NCBI GenBank assembly: GCA_947173895.1 | Contig: CAMWGU010000006.1 | Location: 1-64,000 of the forward strand | DNA from: an uncultured Bacteroides sp. | GTDB lineage: Bacteria > Bacteroidota > Bacteroidia > Bacteroidales > Bacteroidaceae | Length of the DNA stretch: 64,000 nucleotides | Direction of reading: 5' to 3' | Shown here: positions 54,664-63,149 of the stretch, one piece after another | Numbering within the stretch: the first letter of the stretch is position 1 | How the letters are laid out: every line of letters begins with the position of its first letter | Translations under genes and position numbers: made by a program | The notes under the pieces: model-generated | Database searches by the model: none | Told to the model about the DNA's origin: nothing | Seen by the model: the letters and a program-made list of their open reading frames with translations, nothing else

Positions 54664-54711
54664 GTCGTGCTTGTCTGCGGTCTGCTCAGGTCGTTATACA
54701 ATTGAATTAGC

Positions 54712-55794
54712 ATGAAAAAAGTTGCTTTGATTTCAGGTATTACAGGTCAGGATGGTTCTTTCCTGGCTGAGTTTTTGATTGAGAAAGGATATGAGGTGCA
54801 TGGCATTTTGCGCCGTTCGTCTTCTTTCAACACAGGGCGCATTGAACATCTCTATTTGGACGAGTGGGTGCGCGATATGCAGAAAACGCGTCTGGTGAAT
54901 CTGCACTGGGGAGACATGACCGACAGCAGCTCGTTGATACGGATCATCCAGGCGGTCCAGCCCGACGAGATATATAACCTGGCTGCGCAAAGCCACGTAA
55001 AGGTGAGTTTTGACGTGCCCGAGTACACGGCCGAGGCAGATGCGGTGGGTACACTGCGCATGCTGGAGGCCGTACGTATACTGGGATTGGAGAAAAAGAC
55101 CAGGATTTATCAGGCATCCACTTCCGAGTTGTTCGGACTGGTACAGGAAATCCCTCAGAAGGAGACTACTCCTTTCTATCCGCGCTCACCCTATGGTGTG
55201 GCCAAGCAGTATGGTTTTTGGATCACCAAGAATTATCGCGAAAGCTACGGCATGTTTGCCGTGAACGGCATTCTGTTCAATCATGAGAGCGAGCGTCGCG
55301 GCGAGAACTTTGTGACGCGCAAGATTACACTGGCCGCCGCCCGTATTGCACAGGGCTATCAGGATAAATTGTATCTGGGCAACTTGGATTCATTGCGCGA
55401 TTGGGGATATGCCAAGGATTATGTGGAGTGCATGTGGTTAATTCTTCAGCATAATACTCCTGAGGACTTTGTGATAGCCACCGGCGAATATCACTCGGTG
55501 CGCGATTTCTGTACGTTGGCTTTCAAGGAGGCGGGCATCAGTCTGCGATGGGAAGGAAAAGGAGTGGACGAAAAAGGCATTGATGCGGACACAGGCAGGG
55601 AGTTGGTGGCTGTCGATCCCAAGTATTTTCGTCCTGCCGAAGTAGATCAGTTGCTGGGTGATCCTACTAAAGCCAGGACTTTGCTGGGCTGGAATCCTCG
55701 TAAGACATCTTTCCACGAGCTGGTGAGAATCATGGTGAAGCATGACATGAAGTTTGTGAAGAAACTGTATCTGAAGGCTCAACTGGCAGAATGA
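54712..55794 (+). CDS. gmd: GDP-mannose 4,6-dehydratase
   Basis: This 360-residue short-chain dehydrogenase starts [20 protein letters not shown], the G-x-x-G-x-x-G NADP motif. Active-site features include [20 protein letters not shown] (catalytic Thr and Glu) and [13 protein letters not shown] (Y-x3-K). It converts GDP-mannose to GDP-4-keto-6-deoxymannose. Its stop overlaps the fcl start (ATGA), so the two enzymes are coupled. Confidence 0.96.
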   Translation: MKKVALISGITGQDGSFLAEFLIEKGYEVHGILRRSSSFNTGRIEHLYLDEWVRDMQKTRLVNLHWGDMTDSSSLIRIIQAVQPDEIYNLAAQSHVKVSFDVPEYTAEADAVGTLRMLEAVRILGLEKKTRIYQASTSELFGLVQEIPQKETTPFYPRSPYGVAKQYGFWITKNYRESYGMFAVNGILFNHESERRGENFVTRKITLAAARIAQGYQDKLYLGNLDSLRDWGYAKDYVECMWLILQHNTPEDFVIATGEYHSVRDFCTLAFKEAGISLRWEGKGVDEKGIDADTGRELVAVDPKYFRPAEVDQLLGDPTKARTLLGWNPRKTSFHELVRIMVKHDMKFVKKLYLKAQLAE

Positions 55795-56882
55795 CCATGG
55801 AAAAGACAGCCAAGATATATGTGGCAGGTCACCGCGGACTGGTGGGCTCTGCCATTTGGAATAATTTGAAGCAGAAAGGGTATACCTGCCTGTTGGGCCG
55901 CTCTCACAAGGAGCTTGACTTGCTGGACGGACAGGCTGTGAAGCGTTTCTTTGATGAGGAGAGACCCGAATATGTTATTTTGGCGGCGGCACACGTGGGC
56001 GGCATCATGGCAAACAGTCTTTATCGGGCCGACTTTATCTATCAGAATCTGCAGATTCAGCAGCATGTGATAGGCGAAAGTTTTCGTCATGGCGTAAAGA
56101 AATTGTTGTTTTTGGGAAGCACCTGCATTTATCCGCGCAATGCCATACAGCCGATAGGAGAGGATGCATTGCTCACTTCCCCGTTAGAGTACACCAATGA
56201 GCCTTATGCTATTGCCAAGATTGCCGGCCTGAAGCTATGCGAGAGCTTTAACTTACAGTATGGCACCAACTATATAGCCGTGATGCCGACCAATTTGTAT
56301 GGACCTCATGACAATTTTCATTTGGAGAACAGCCATGTATTGCCGGCTATGATCCGAAAGATTCATTTGGGGAAATGCCTGCACGAAGGCAACTGGATGG
56401 CAGTGAGAAAGGATATGAACCTTCGTCCGGTGGAAGGTGTGGACGGGTCGCATACGGAGGGCGAGATTCTGTCTGTGCTGAGAAAATATGGAATCACCGC
56501 GCAGAAAGTGACTTTGTGGGGCACGGGCAAGCCGCTCCGCGAGTTCCTGTGGAGCGAAGAAATGGCCGATGCCAGTGTCTTTATTATGGAACATGTGGAT
56601 TTTAAAGATATATGCAAGCTTGGTTCAGGAGAGAGCCGTAACTGCCACATCAATATAGGTACGGGAAAGGAGATTTCCATTGCATGTTTGGCCGACAGGA
56701 TTGTCCGCGAGACGGGGTATCATGGCAAAGTGACTTTTGATGCCACGAAGCCGGACGGCACGATGCGTAAACTGACCGATGTGAGCAAACTGCATAGTTT
56801 GGGCTGGCATCATAAGATTGAGATAGAGGAAGGTGTGCGCCGGATGTATCAGTGGTATTTGTCCCAAGCCATAAAGGAGTGA
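55791..56882 (+). CDS. fcl: GDP-L-fucose synthase
   Basis: This 363-residue enzyme starts [20 protein letters not shown] with the G-x-x-G-x-x-G motif and has [20 protein letters not shown] (catalytic Ser region) and [18 protein letters not shown] (Y-x3-K). It epimerises and reduces the Gmd product to GDP-L-fucose. It is longer than the common 310-320 residues, the extra length lying near residues 200-240. With GH29 elsewhere in the window, fucose is both removed from and built into glycans. Confidence 0.95.
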   Translation: MTMEKTAKIYVAGHRGLVGSAIWNNLKQKGYTCLLGRSHKELDLLDGQAVKRFFDEERPEYVILAAAHVGGIMANSLYRADFIYQNLQIQQHVIGESFRHGVKKLLFLGSTCIYPRNAIQPIGEDALLTSPLEYTNEPYAIAKIAGLKLCESFNLQYGTNYIAVMPTNLYGPHDNFHLENSHVLPAMIRKIHLGKCLHEGNWMAVRKDMNLRPVEGVDGSHTEGEILSVLRKYGITAQKVTLWGTGKPLREFLWSEEMADASVFIMEHVDFKDICKLGSGESRNCHINIGTGKEISIACLADRIVRETGYHGKVTFDATKPDGTMRKLTDVSKLHSLGWHHKIEIEEGVRRMYQWYLSQAIKE

Positions 56883-57158
56883 TGCTTAGGTGTGTGGGCT
56901 GGCATAGGAATGCGAACGATGCTGGCAGGAGTTTGTTATTGGCATAGGAATTGACGCGGACAGAACGCGGCTTTTTCTTGAAACCGCGCTGTAATTGTTG
57001 AGGAGTATACTGGTCCGCGTTTCCTGCCTTGTCATTAAGGTTTTCTGTTTCGTCATTTAATGATTTCCTGCCTTTTGGCTTTAAGGGGGAGAGGGACTTC
57101 TTTTTCCGTTATCGCAGGCCCACAGAATTGTACTTCATTTAGTTTTTTGGTTTTGTTA

Positions 57159-57674
57159 TCATAGGGTGCAGGCAGCCTTCAGTGCTGCTTCATAATTCGG
57201 TTCTTGGGTGATTTCCGGAACCAGTTCCGTATAGACAATCTTTCCTTCCGGATTGATTACTACGACTGCGCGTGCCAGTAATCCTTCCAGCGGGCCGTCG
57301 GTCATCAGTACGCCATATCTTTTGCCAAAATCGGAAGTATAGAGGTAATCGGACAGCGGAATGACGCGGTCGATGCCTTCGGTAGTACAGAAGCGCCCTT
57401 GGGCGAACGGCAGGTCTTTCGATATAGCCAGAACCACCGTATGAGGGAGATTGGCGGCCAGCCGGTTGAAGCGGCGCACAGAAGTGGCGCATACTCCTGT
57501 GTCAAGACTGGGAAATATATTAAGAATTAAATGCTTTCCCTTTCCTTCGTTCAGGGTATAGCGACTCAAGTCGCTCTTTGTTAATGTAAAGTCCGGAGCG
57601 TTGCTCCCTTTTTTCACAAATTCTCCGGCTAGTGCTACCAGTGTTCCTTTGAATGCTGTTTTCATCATTATCAT
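57159..57674 (-). CDS. tpx: Thiol peroxidase
   Basis: This 171-residue peroxiredoxin starts MIMMKTAFKGTLVALAGEFV. The peroxidatic Cys lies in FPSLDTGVCATSVRRFN and the resolving Cys in DLPFAQGRFCTTEG, the Tpx pattern. Starts at 57674, 57668 or 57665 are possible; I used the first. It reduces peroxides with thioredoxin. It is a single leftward gene. The 275 bases upstream contain no other gene I can support. Confidence 0.94.
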   Translation of the reverse strand: MIMMKTAFKGTLVALAGEFVKKGSNAPDFTLTKSDLSRYTLNEGKGKHLILNIFPSLDTGVCATSVRRFNRLAANLPHTVVLAISKDLPFAQGRFCTTEGIDRVIPLSDYLYTSDFGKRYGVLMTDGPLEGLLARAVVVINPEGKIVYTELVPEITQEPNYEAALKAACTL

Positions 57675-57949
57675 TTTTTTTAGTTTATAAGTGGCCTGCC
57701 TCCGACAGTTTCCTCCCTTTGCCGGAGGGTTGCCGCTTTTTTCCGTTCTGCCTTTCTGGGGGGCAGAATCCATGGAGGAGCAGGATACTGTCGGGCTGCG
57801 ACCGCCAGCGGGGTGATGGCCGTGTGTTTCATCGGATGCAGTTGTCCTGTGCGGATATGACATCGGACTGACATATATCGGCTCTTCCCTTTGGGCCGGC
57901 GTTCTTTGATAATAACAAATGAGGATGAGAAAAAGTTTGTTTCCTTGTT

Positions 57950-58576
57950 CTATTTTCTTCCTTTATAAATCAGGAAACCTGCTACCAGTATGCCGATGAC
58001 AATGAAGCAATAGCCCAGTTCGTGACTGTATCGGGTCACTGTGCTCAGCAGTTGCTCTTCGGGAACTACCGATTGCAGGTAGTAGCCGATAGCTGCCAGT
58101 ATGGAGTTCCAGATTCCCGCTCCCAGGGTGGTGTATAGCAGAAAAGTGGGGAGTTTCATTTTGGCCAGACCGGCAGGTATGGAAATAAGTTGGCGGACGG
58201 CAGGTATGAGGCGTCCGATGAAAGTGGAGAGCGCTCCATGCTTGTCAAAGTATTGTTCTGCATGCTTAACTTTGTTCTCGTCGATCAGACATACATGTCC
58301 GAAGCGGCTGTTGGCGAATTTGTAGACCAGCGGACGGCCTACGAAATAGGCTATGTAGTAATTGATGATGGCTCCGATATTGGCTCCGATGGTTGCAAAC
58401 AAGACAACCAGAAAGACATTCAGTTCGCTGTTTTCTCCTGCAGCCTTGTAGGCGGCCGGTGGTACTACCACTTCGGAGGGGAAAGGAATAAATGAGCTTT
58501 CGATGGCCATTAAGAGAGTAATCGTCCAATAATTCAGATGGTCCAGACACCATTGGATAAATGCAACTGACTCCAT
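57950..58576 (-). CDS. DedA family membrane protein
   Basis: This 208-residue protein has about five hydrophobic helices. The motif ESSFIPFPSEVVVPPAAYKA near the start and GRLIPAVRQLISIPAGLAKM near residue 130 are typical of the DedA/SNARE-associated family, linked to flipping of undecaprenyl phosphate and membrane homeostasis. It is the third gene of the glnS-TPR-dedA operon, 8 bases after the TPR gene. Confidence 0.92.
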   Translation of the reverse strand: MESVAFIQWCLDHLNYWTITLLMAIESSFIPFPSEVVVPPAAYKAAGENSELNVFLVVLFATIGANIGAIINYYIAYFVGRPLVYKFANSRFGHVCLIDENKVKHAEQYFDKHGALSTFIGRLIPAVRQLISIPAGLAKMKLPTFLLYTTLGAGIWNSILAAIGYYLQSVVPEEQLLSTVTRYSHELGYCFIVIGILVAGFLIYKGRK

Positions 58577-58584
58577 AGTGAATA

Positions 58585-60102
58585 TTATAAATAATTGTTT
58601 AAATCTATTTTCCCTTTATTGATGTTGCTTATTACCTCCCTCAATATTTTATTGAAGAAAACATCACTCAATCTTGAACTTTCTGCTTCCAGTTGTCTGA
58701 ACAAGTTGGGATAATCTCTTTTGGTTTTTGCCAGACAGCGAAGGAACTTTTCGGTTTGTTGCGTATAGAAGTAGCAATAAATCAAGAAAAGGAACGTATA
58801 GTGTAACATGTTTGGAAATTCTTCGTTCAGGATCTCGAAATAGCGGATGGCGTACAAGAAGCAATGTGCGTCAAAATAAGCGGCTCCTATGTTCAGCAGG
58901 GTGCTCATTCGTTCGTCTTTACGTGAGAACAGAAAGGCATATTCGAACGTGCGGATGACTTGGTTCAGAATTTCCTCTTTGTCTTGCTCGTCTTCGGTAT
59001 GCTGGTATCTGATCAGAAGGCAGCGTCCGGCGGCGATGCGTGGTCCGGCAGCGTTTTTGTTCAGCTTGATGCCTTTGGTGATGTATTTGTGGCTTTTGTC
59101 GTATTGTCCCAGTGTGGCATAACACACCGCGGCATCACAATACACTTCCGCACAGTCTTCTTTGGTCAGTTTGGACTGATTGTCCAGCAGTTTTTCAAGA
59201 TAGGTTATGGCAGCCTTGTGGTCATTCATTTCCATTTGTATCTTGGTCAGTGCCCGATAAGGGTTTACGATGTCTCCGCTAGTTTCGGCTTGCTTGAGAT
59301 ACATCTTGAGAATTTCTTCCTTATTGTCCAGCTGCATGAAACAATATGCTTTCAGGGCACTGGTGTCTGCATTGTTCTCATCGATGGCGAAGGCAAAGTC
59401 GAGTGCTTCTTGTGCGGCTTCGAAGTTGCCTAGCTGTATATGAAATTTCCCCAGTTCGTTCCAGTGTCGGATGGAATAGGGATATTCGTCGAGTGTGATT
59501 TGCAAGAGCGGTACTGCCAGTTCCGGTTGGTTCACGAGCGCATAATAATCGCACAGGATGTCGCGAAGTTTTTGGTTCTTTTTGGTAAGTGCCTTTATAT
59601 TAAACCTTTTTTGGGTCTTATTCCACCATTTGGTGGCATACTTTCTTTGGTTGGCATCCGTGTAATCTTGTATGATGTCCAGCAATGTGTCCAGTTCGTA
59701 TTCTTCGTCTTCGGCCAGCTGTCGCAGTATGGCATCGGCTTCTTCCATGCGTTCTTCGTACATCAGCAGGTCCGCTTTCAGAAATTGTACTTCGCGGTCG
59801 GTCTGATCTTCTATGAGTTCGGCTATTTGGTTGGCTTCTTCCAGGTTGCCATGAATGGCCAGTGAACGTGCCTTGAATATCAGGACGTCTGTGTTACAGG
59901 GATGCAATTGAATGGCGAAGTCTACCACTTTTTCGGCATCTTTGTGTTTTCCGATGGAGGTGTAATACTCTGCAATGTCTACCAGTTCGTCGGCGTCCAG
60001 ATAAATGGGGGTATGGTCTTCTACCATACCCTCATATTTGGCTAATGCTTCTTTAAAATCCGGGTCTTCAAAATATGAAGACATGTCGTTGTCCATAAGC
60101 AT
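58585..60102 (-). CDS. Cytoplasmic tetratricopeptide repeat protein
   Basis: This 505-residue protein has no signal peptide. TPR-like helices run through most of the length, for example VDFAIQLHPCNTDVLIFKAR, FHIQLGNFEAAQEALDFAFA and ITYLEKLLDNQSKLTKEDCA. It starts 4 bases after the glnS stop and runs into dedA, so the three are cotranscribed. In-frame ATGs at 60096 and 60084 are alternatives. Its role is not known. Confidence 0.88.
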   Translation of the reverse strand: MLMDNDMSSYFEDPDFKEALAKYEGMVEDHTPIYLDADELVDIAEYYTSIGKHKDAEKVVDFAIQLHPCNTDVLIFKARSLAIHGNLEEANQIAELIEDQTDREVQFLKADLLMYEERMEEADAILRQLAEDEEYELDTLLDIIQDYTDANQRKYATKWWNKTQKRFNIKALTKKNQKLRDILCDYYALVNQPELAVPLLQITLDEYPYSIRHWNELGKFHIQLGNFEAAQEALDFAFAIDENNADTSALKAYCFMQLDNKEEILKMYLKQAETSGDIVNPYRALTKIQMEMNDHKAAITYLEKLLDNQSKLTKEDCAEVYCDAAVCYATLGQYDKSHKYITKGIKLNKNAAGPRIAAGRCLLIRYQHTEDEQDKEEILNQVIRTFEYAFLFSRKDERMSTLLNIGAAYFDAHCFLYAIRYFEILNEEFPNMLHYTFLFLIYCYFYTQQTEKFLRCLAKTKRDYPNLFRQLEAESSRLSDVFFNKILREVISNINKGKIDLNNYL

Positions 60103-60106
60103 GTTT

Positions 60107-61846
60107 TTATTTGTTGATTTTGCTCCATGTATCTTTTAGCGATACTGTTCGGTTGAATATCAGGTGTCCGGCTGTTGAATCTTTGTCTACATTGAAGTAT
60201 CCTATGCGTTGGAACTGCAAGTAGTCTAAGGGTTTGGCATTGGCCAGGTACTTTTCGACATAGCAATTGGTCAGTATGTTCAGCGAGTCGGGGTTGATCA
60301 TTTCTTTCATGGCTTCCAGGGCGTCGCAATTTTTGGCTTCGCGGATGGCTGCCATTTCGTCGCGTGGGTTCTCCACTTTCCACAGACGGTCGTACAGGCG
60401 TACTTCGGCCGGCAGGCAGTGTGCGCAACTCACCCAATGGATGGTTCCTTTGATTTTGCGGTTGCTGCCCGGCATGCCTGTTTTGCTGTCGGGGTCGTAT
60501 TCGCAATATACTTCTGTCACGTTGCCGTTGTCGTCTTTCTTGCAGCCGGTGCATTTCACGATGTATGCGCTTTTCAGGCGTACTTCTTGTCCCGGAGTCA
60601 TGCGGAAATATTTTTTAGGGGCGTCTTCCATGAAGTCGTCGCGCTCTATCCATAGTTCGCGGCTGAACTCGATGGTGTGTGTGCCTGCCGACGGGTCTTC
60701 GGGATTGTTGACTGCTTCCATTTCTTCCACTTGTCCTTCGGGATAGTTGGTGATGATGAGTTTCACCGGATTGATGACTGCCGATACGCGGGTGGCGCGG
60801 CTGTTTAGGTCTTCGCGCACGGCGCTTTCCAGCAGGGCGAAGTCGTTCAGTGCGTCGTAAGTGGTATAGCCTATCTTGTCGACGAACTTGCGGATGGACT
60901 CGGGCGAGTAGCCGCGGCGCCGGAATCCGCAGAGTGTCGGCATGCGGGGGTCGTCCCAGCCGTTCACCAGGTGTTCTTTCACCAGGATCAGCAGGTTGCG
61001 CTTGCTCATCAGGGTGTAGTTCAGGTTCAGCTTGTTGAACTCGTACTGTCGGGGGCGGTTGTCGTCCAGGTCTTTTCCTTCTTTTACCCAGTCTACAAAC
61101 AGGTCGTACAGCGGGCGGTGGGGGACAAACTCCAGGGTACACAATGAGTGGGTCACTCCTTCAAAGTAGTCGCTCTGTCCGTGTGCGAAGTCATACATGG
61201 GGTATGCTTTCCAGGTGTCGCCCGTGCGGTGGTGCGGGGTTTTTACCACGCGATAGATGATGGGGTCGCGGAAGTGCATATTGGGGCTTGCCATGTCTAT
61301 TTTGGCGCGGAGCACCATTTTGCCTTCTTCTATTTCGCCGCTGTTCATCTTTTCAAACAGTTCCAGGCTTTCTTCGATGGGCCGGTTGCGGTAGGGGCTT
61401 TCGGTTCCGGGCTGGGTGGGAGTACCTTTCTGTGCCGCTATTTGTTCGGAGTTCTGTTCGTCTATGTAGGCCTTTCCTTCCTTTATCAGGTTGATTGCGA
61501 AATCCCATAATTGCTGGAAGTAGTCGGATGCGTAATATTCGTTTCCCCACTGGAATCCCAGCCATTTGATGTCTTCTTTGATGGCTTCTACGTATTCCAT
61601 GTCTTCTTTGGTCGGGTTGGTGTCGTCAAAGCGCAGGTTGCATACGCCTCCGTGCTGTGCGGCAATCCCAAAATCCAGGCAAATGGCTTTTGCGTGACCG
61701 ATGTGCAGGTAGCCGTTAGGCTCGGGCGGAAAGCGGGTTTGCACTTTGCTGCCGTTTTTACCTTCTTTCAGGTCGTTTTCAACTGCCTGTTCAATGAAGT
61801 TCAGACTTTTCTTTTCTGTAGCTTCTGTAGCGTTCATTTCAGTCAT
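60107..61846 (-). CDS. glnS: Glutamine-tRNA ligase
   Basis: This 579-residue class I synthetase starts MTEMNATEATEKKSLNFIEQ. The HIGH motif lies in FPPEPNGYLHIGHAKAICLD and the KMSKS equivalent in YTLMSKRNLLILVKEHLVNG. A GlnRS-type anticodon-binding beta-barrel follows (DFMEDAPKKYFRMTPGQEVR). GlnRS rather than GluRS is shown by the P-E-P-N-G and the two-barrel C-terminus. Its -7 element (61874-61881) precedes the ATG at 61846. Confidence 0.96.
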   Translation of the reverse strand: MTEMNATEATEKKSLNFIEQAVENDLKEGKNGSKVQTRFPPEPNGYLHIGHAKAICLDFGIAAQHGGVCNLRFDDTNPTKEDMEYVEAIKEDIKWLGFQWGNEYYASDYFQQLWDFAINLIKEGKAYIDEQNSEQIAAQKGTPTQPGTESPYRNRPIEESLELFEKMNSGEIEEGKMVLRAKIDMASPNMHFRDPIIYRVVKTPHHRTGDTWKAYPMYDFAHGQSDYFEGVTHSLCTLEFVPHRPLYDLFVDWVKEGKDLDDNRPRQYEFNKLNLNYTLMSKRNLLILVKEHLVNGWDDPRMPTLCGFRRRGYSPESIRKFVDKIGYTTYDALNDFALLESAVREDLNSRATRVSAVINPVKLIITNYPEGQVEEMEAVNNPEDPSAGTHTIEFSRELWIERDDFMEDAPKKYFRMTPGQEVRLKSAYIVKCTGCKKDDNGNVTEVYCEYDPDSKTGMPGSNRKIKGTIHWVSCAHCLPAEVRLYDRLWKVENPRDEMAAIREAKNCDALEAMKEMINPDSLNILTNCYVEKYLANAKPLDYLQFQRIGYFNVDKDSTAGHLIFNRTVSLKDTWSKINK

Positions 61847-61873
61847 TGTGGTTTCTATTTTACACTTTTGCTG

Positions 61874-61881
61874 CAAAAATA
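61874..61881 (-). promoter_or_regulatory. Promoter -7 element of the glnS operon
   Basis: The minus strand reads TATTTTTG followed by CAGC, matching TAnnTTTG, 28 bases before the glnS ATG. Confidence 0.6.
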
Positions 61882-61903
61882 CGTATTCTTTTTGGTATAT
61901 CCT

Positions 61904-62722
61904 TTATTTTACAGGAATATATCCGCCTTTTTTTATTATATTCTGTCCTTCGGCCGACAGGACATAGTCGATGAACGGGGTTACTTTTTCTTTGTCGGTC
62001 GCATTGTAGTAGTAATAAAGGGGGCGTACGACGGGGTATAGTTTCTTTTTTCCGTTTTCGAGGCTGGGCAATACGTAGTGTTTGCCTTCGTCGTACGAGA
62101 TGGCTACGGGCTTCACTCGTGGCGACAGGTAGGCCAGTCCTACATAGCCGATGGCGCCGCGGGTCTGGCTCACGGACTGGATGACGGCTCCGGTGGCCGG
62201 CATGGACAGGCTGCCGCTCATGTAGTTTTTGTTCTTCAGGACACTTTCTTTAAAGAATTCGTACGTGCCCGATGAGGTCTCGCGCGAGTAGACGATGATT
62301 TTCATGTCGGGTCCGCCCAGTTCTTTCCAATTGCTGATTTTGCCGCGGAAGATGCCTTCCAGTTGTTGGCGGGTGAGCCTGTCCACCGGGTTCGAGGGAT
62401 GGATGATGACGGCCAGCGCGTCGTATGCGATGATTACTTCTTCTACTTCCCGATGGGCGGCTTTTAGTTTCATTTTTTCGCTGAACTTGATGGGGCGTGA
62501 GGTCATGGCGATGTCTGTGGTCCGGTCCATCAGTGCGGAGATTCCTACTCCACTTCCTCCGCCGGTCACGGTTACGTGCTGCCGGGGATGTTCTTTCATG
62601 AAGGTTTCGGCTGTTTCTTGCGATACGGGCAATACGGTGTCGCTGCCTTTGATGCGCTGTGCGCCTGCATGCAGGCTGTAGGCCGACAGGGCGGATAGGA
62701 ATAGGGTTTTCAGTTGGTTCAT
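61904..62722 (-). CDS. Phosphate ABC transporter substrate-binding protein (PstS-like)
   Basis: This roughly 272-residue protein starts MNQLKTLFLSALSAYSLHAG, a signal peptide. PBP-like motifs are KGSDTVLPVSQETAETFMKE, VTGGGSGVGISALMDRTTDI, NPVDRLTRQQLEGIFRGKIS and TSSGTYEFFKESVLKNKNYM. It should bind phosphate in the periplasm for a Pst transporter. It is leftward, while the permease pstC at 63150 is rightward, unlike the usual pstS-C-A-B order. Only the C and partner components can be partly seen. Confidence 0.88.
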   Translation of the reverse strand: MNQLKTLFLSALSAYSLHAGAQRIKGSDTVLPVSQETAETFMKEHPRQHVTVTGGGSGVGISALMDRTTDIAMTSRPIKFSEKMKLKAAHREVEEVIIAYDALAVIIHPSNPVDRLTRQQLEGIFRGKISNWKELGGPDMKIIVYSRETSSGTYEFFKESVLKNKNYMSGSLSMPATGAVIQSVSQTRGAIGYVGLAYLSPRVKPVAISYDEGKHYVLPSLENGKKKLYPVVRPLYYYYNATDKEKVTPFIDYVLSAEGQNIIKKGGYIPVK

Positions 62723-62900
62723 GGTTCTTTGTATTAATTTGTCTGCAAAATAAACGTTTTGCCGTGTCATTTGTTTTACTTGTGTGTTACGATTCTGTTA
62801 CCATCGTTTGGAGTGTCGTTTGCTTGGGGCGGACTATGCTTTTCGCCTTTTGCCGGCGGTGGATGGGGCGGTGGTTTTCGGAGGTATGCCCCCGGCTTTT

Positions 62901-62982
62901 TACACGTACGTATGTGTGGGCTTACGCATACGTACGTGTGGGCCTGCACATACGGTCGCGAGGGCTCACACGTACGTACGTG
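62901..62982. repeat. Palindromic 22-bp repeat array E (4 units)
   Basis: Cores start at 62901, 62923, 62945 and 62967: ACACGTACGTATGTGT, ACGCATACGTACGTGT, the decayed GCACATACGGTCGCGA and the perfect palindrome ACACGTACGTACGTGT. Spacers are GGGCTT, GGGCCT and GGGCTC, and a T run follows. It lies between divergent pstS and pstC. Unit orientation agrees with the other four arrays. Confidence 0.95.
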
Positions 62983-63149
62983 TTTTTATGGGGGGCAAGG
63001 GCCGGTGATTTGGGTGTCATGGCGTGGCGGGAAAGGTGTAACGGTTTTGTAACACGTTTGTTGCAGAGGCGTCAAGGCGCTTTCATACGGTTTTAATGTG
63101 AAAGGGCTTTTTTTGCATCGGTTATTAAAATGGTACATTTAAGAATGAT

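Noticed and set aside
56901..57010. Short repeated words (TGGCATAGGAAT twice) and a CGCGG/CCGCG hairpin after fcl
   Set aside because: The repeat has only two copies and the stem is not followed by a T run, so neither a terminator nor a repeat element can be supported.
62659..63096. Plus-strand open frames through array E
   Set aside because: They overlap the start of pstS on the other strand and derive from the same repeat. The true downstream gene is pstC at 63150.
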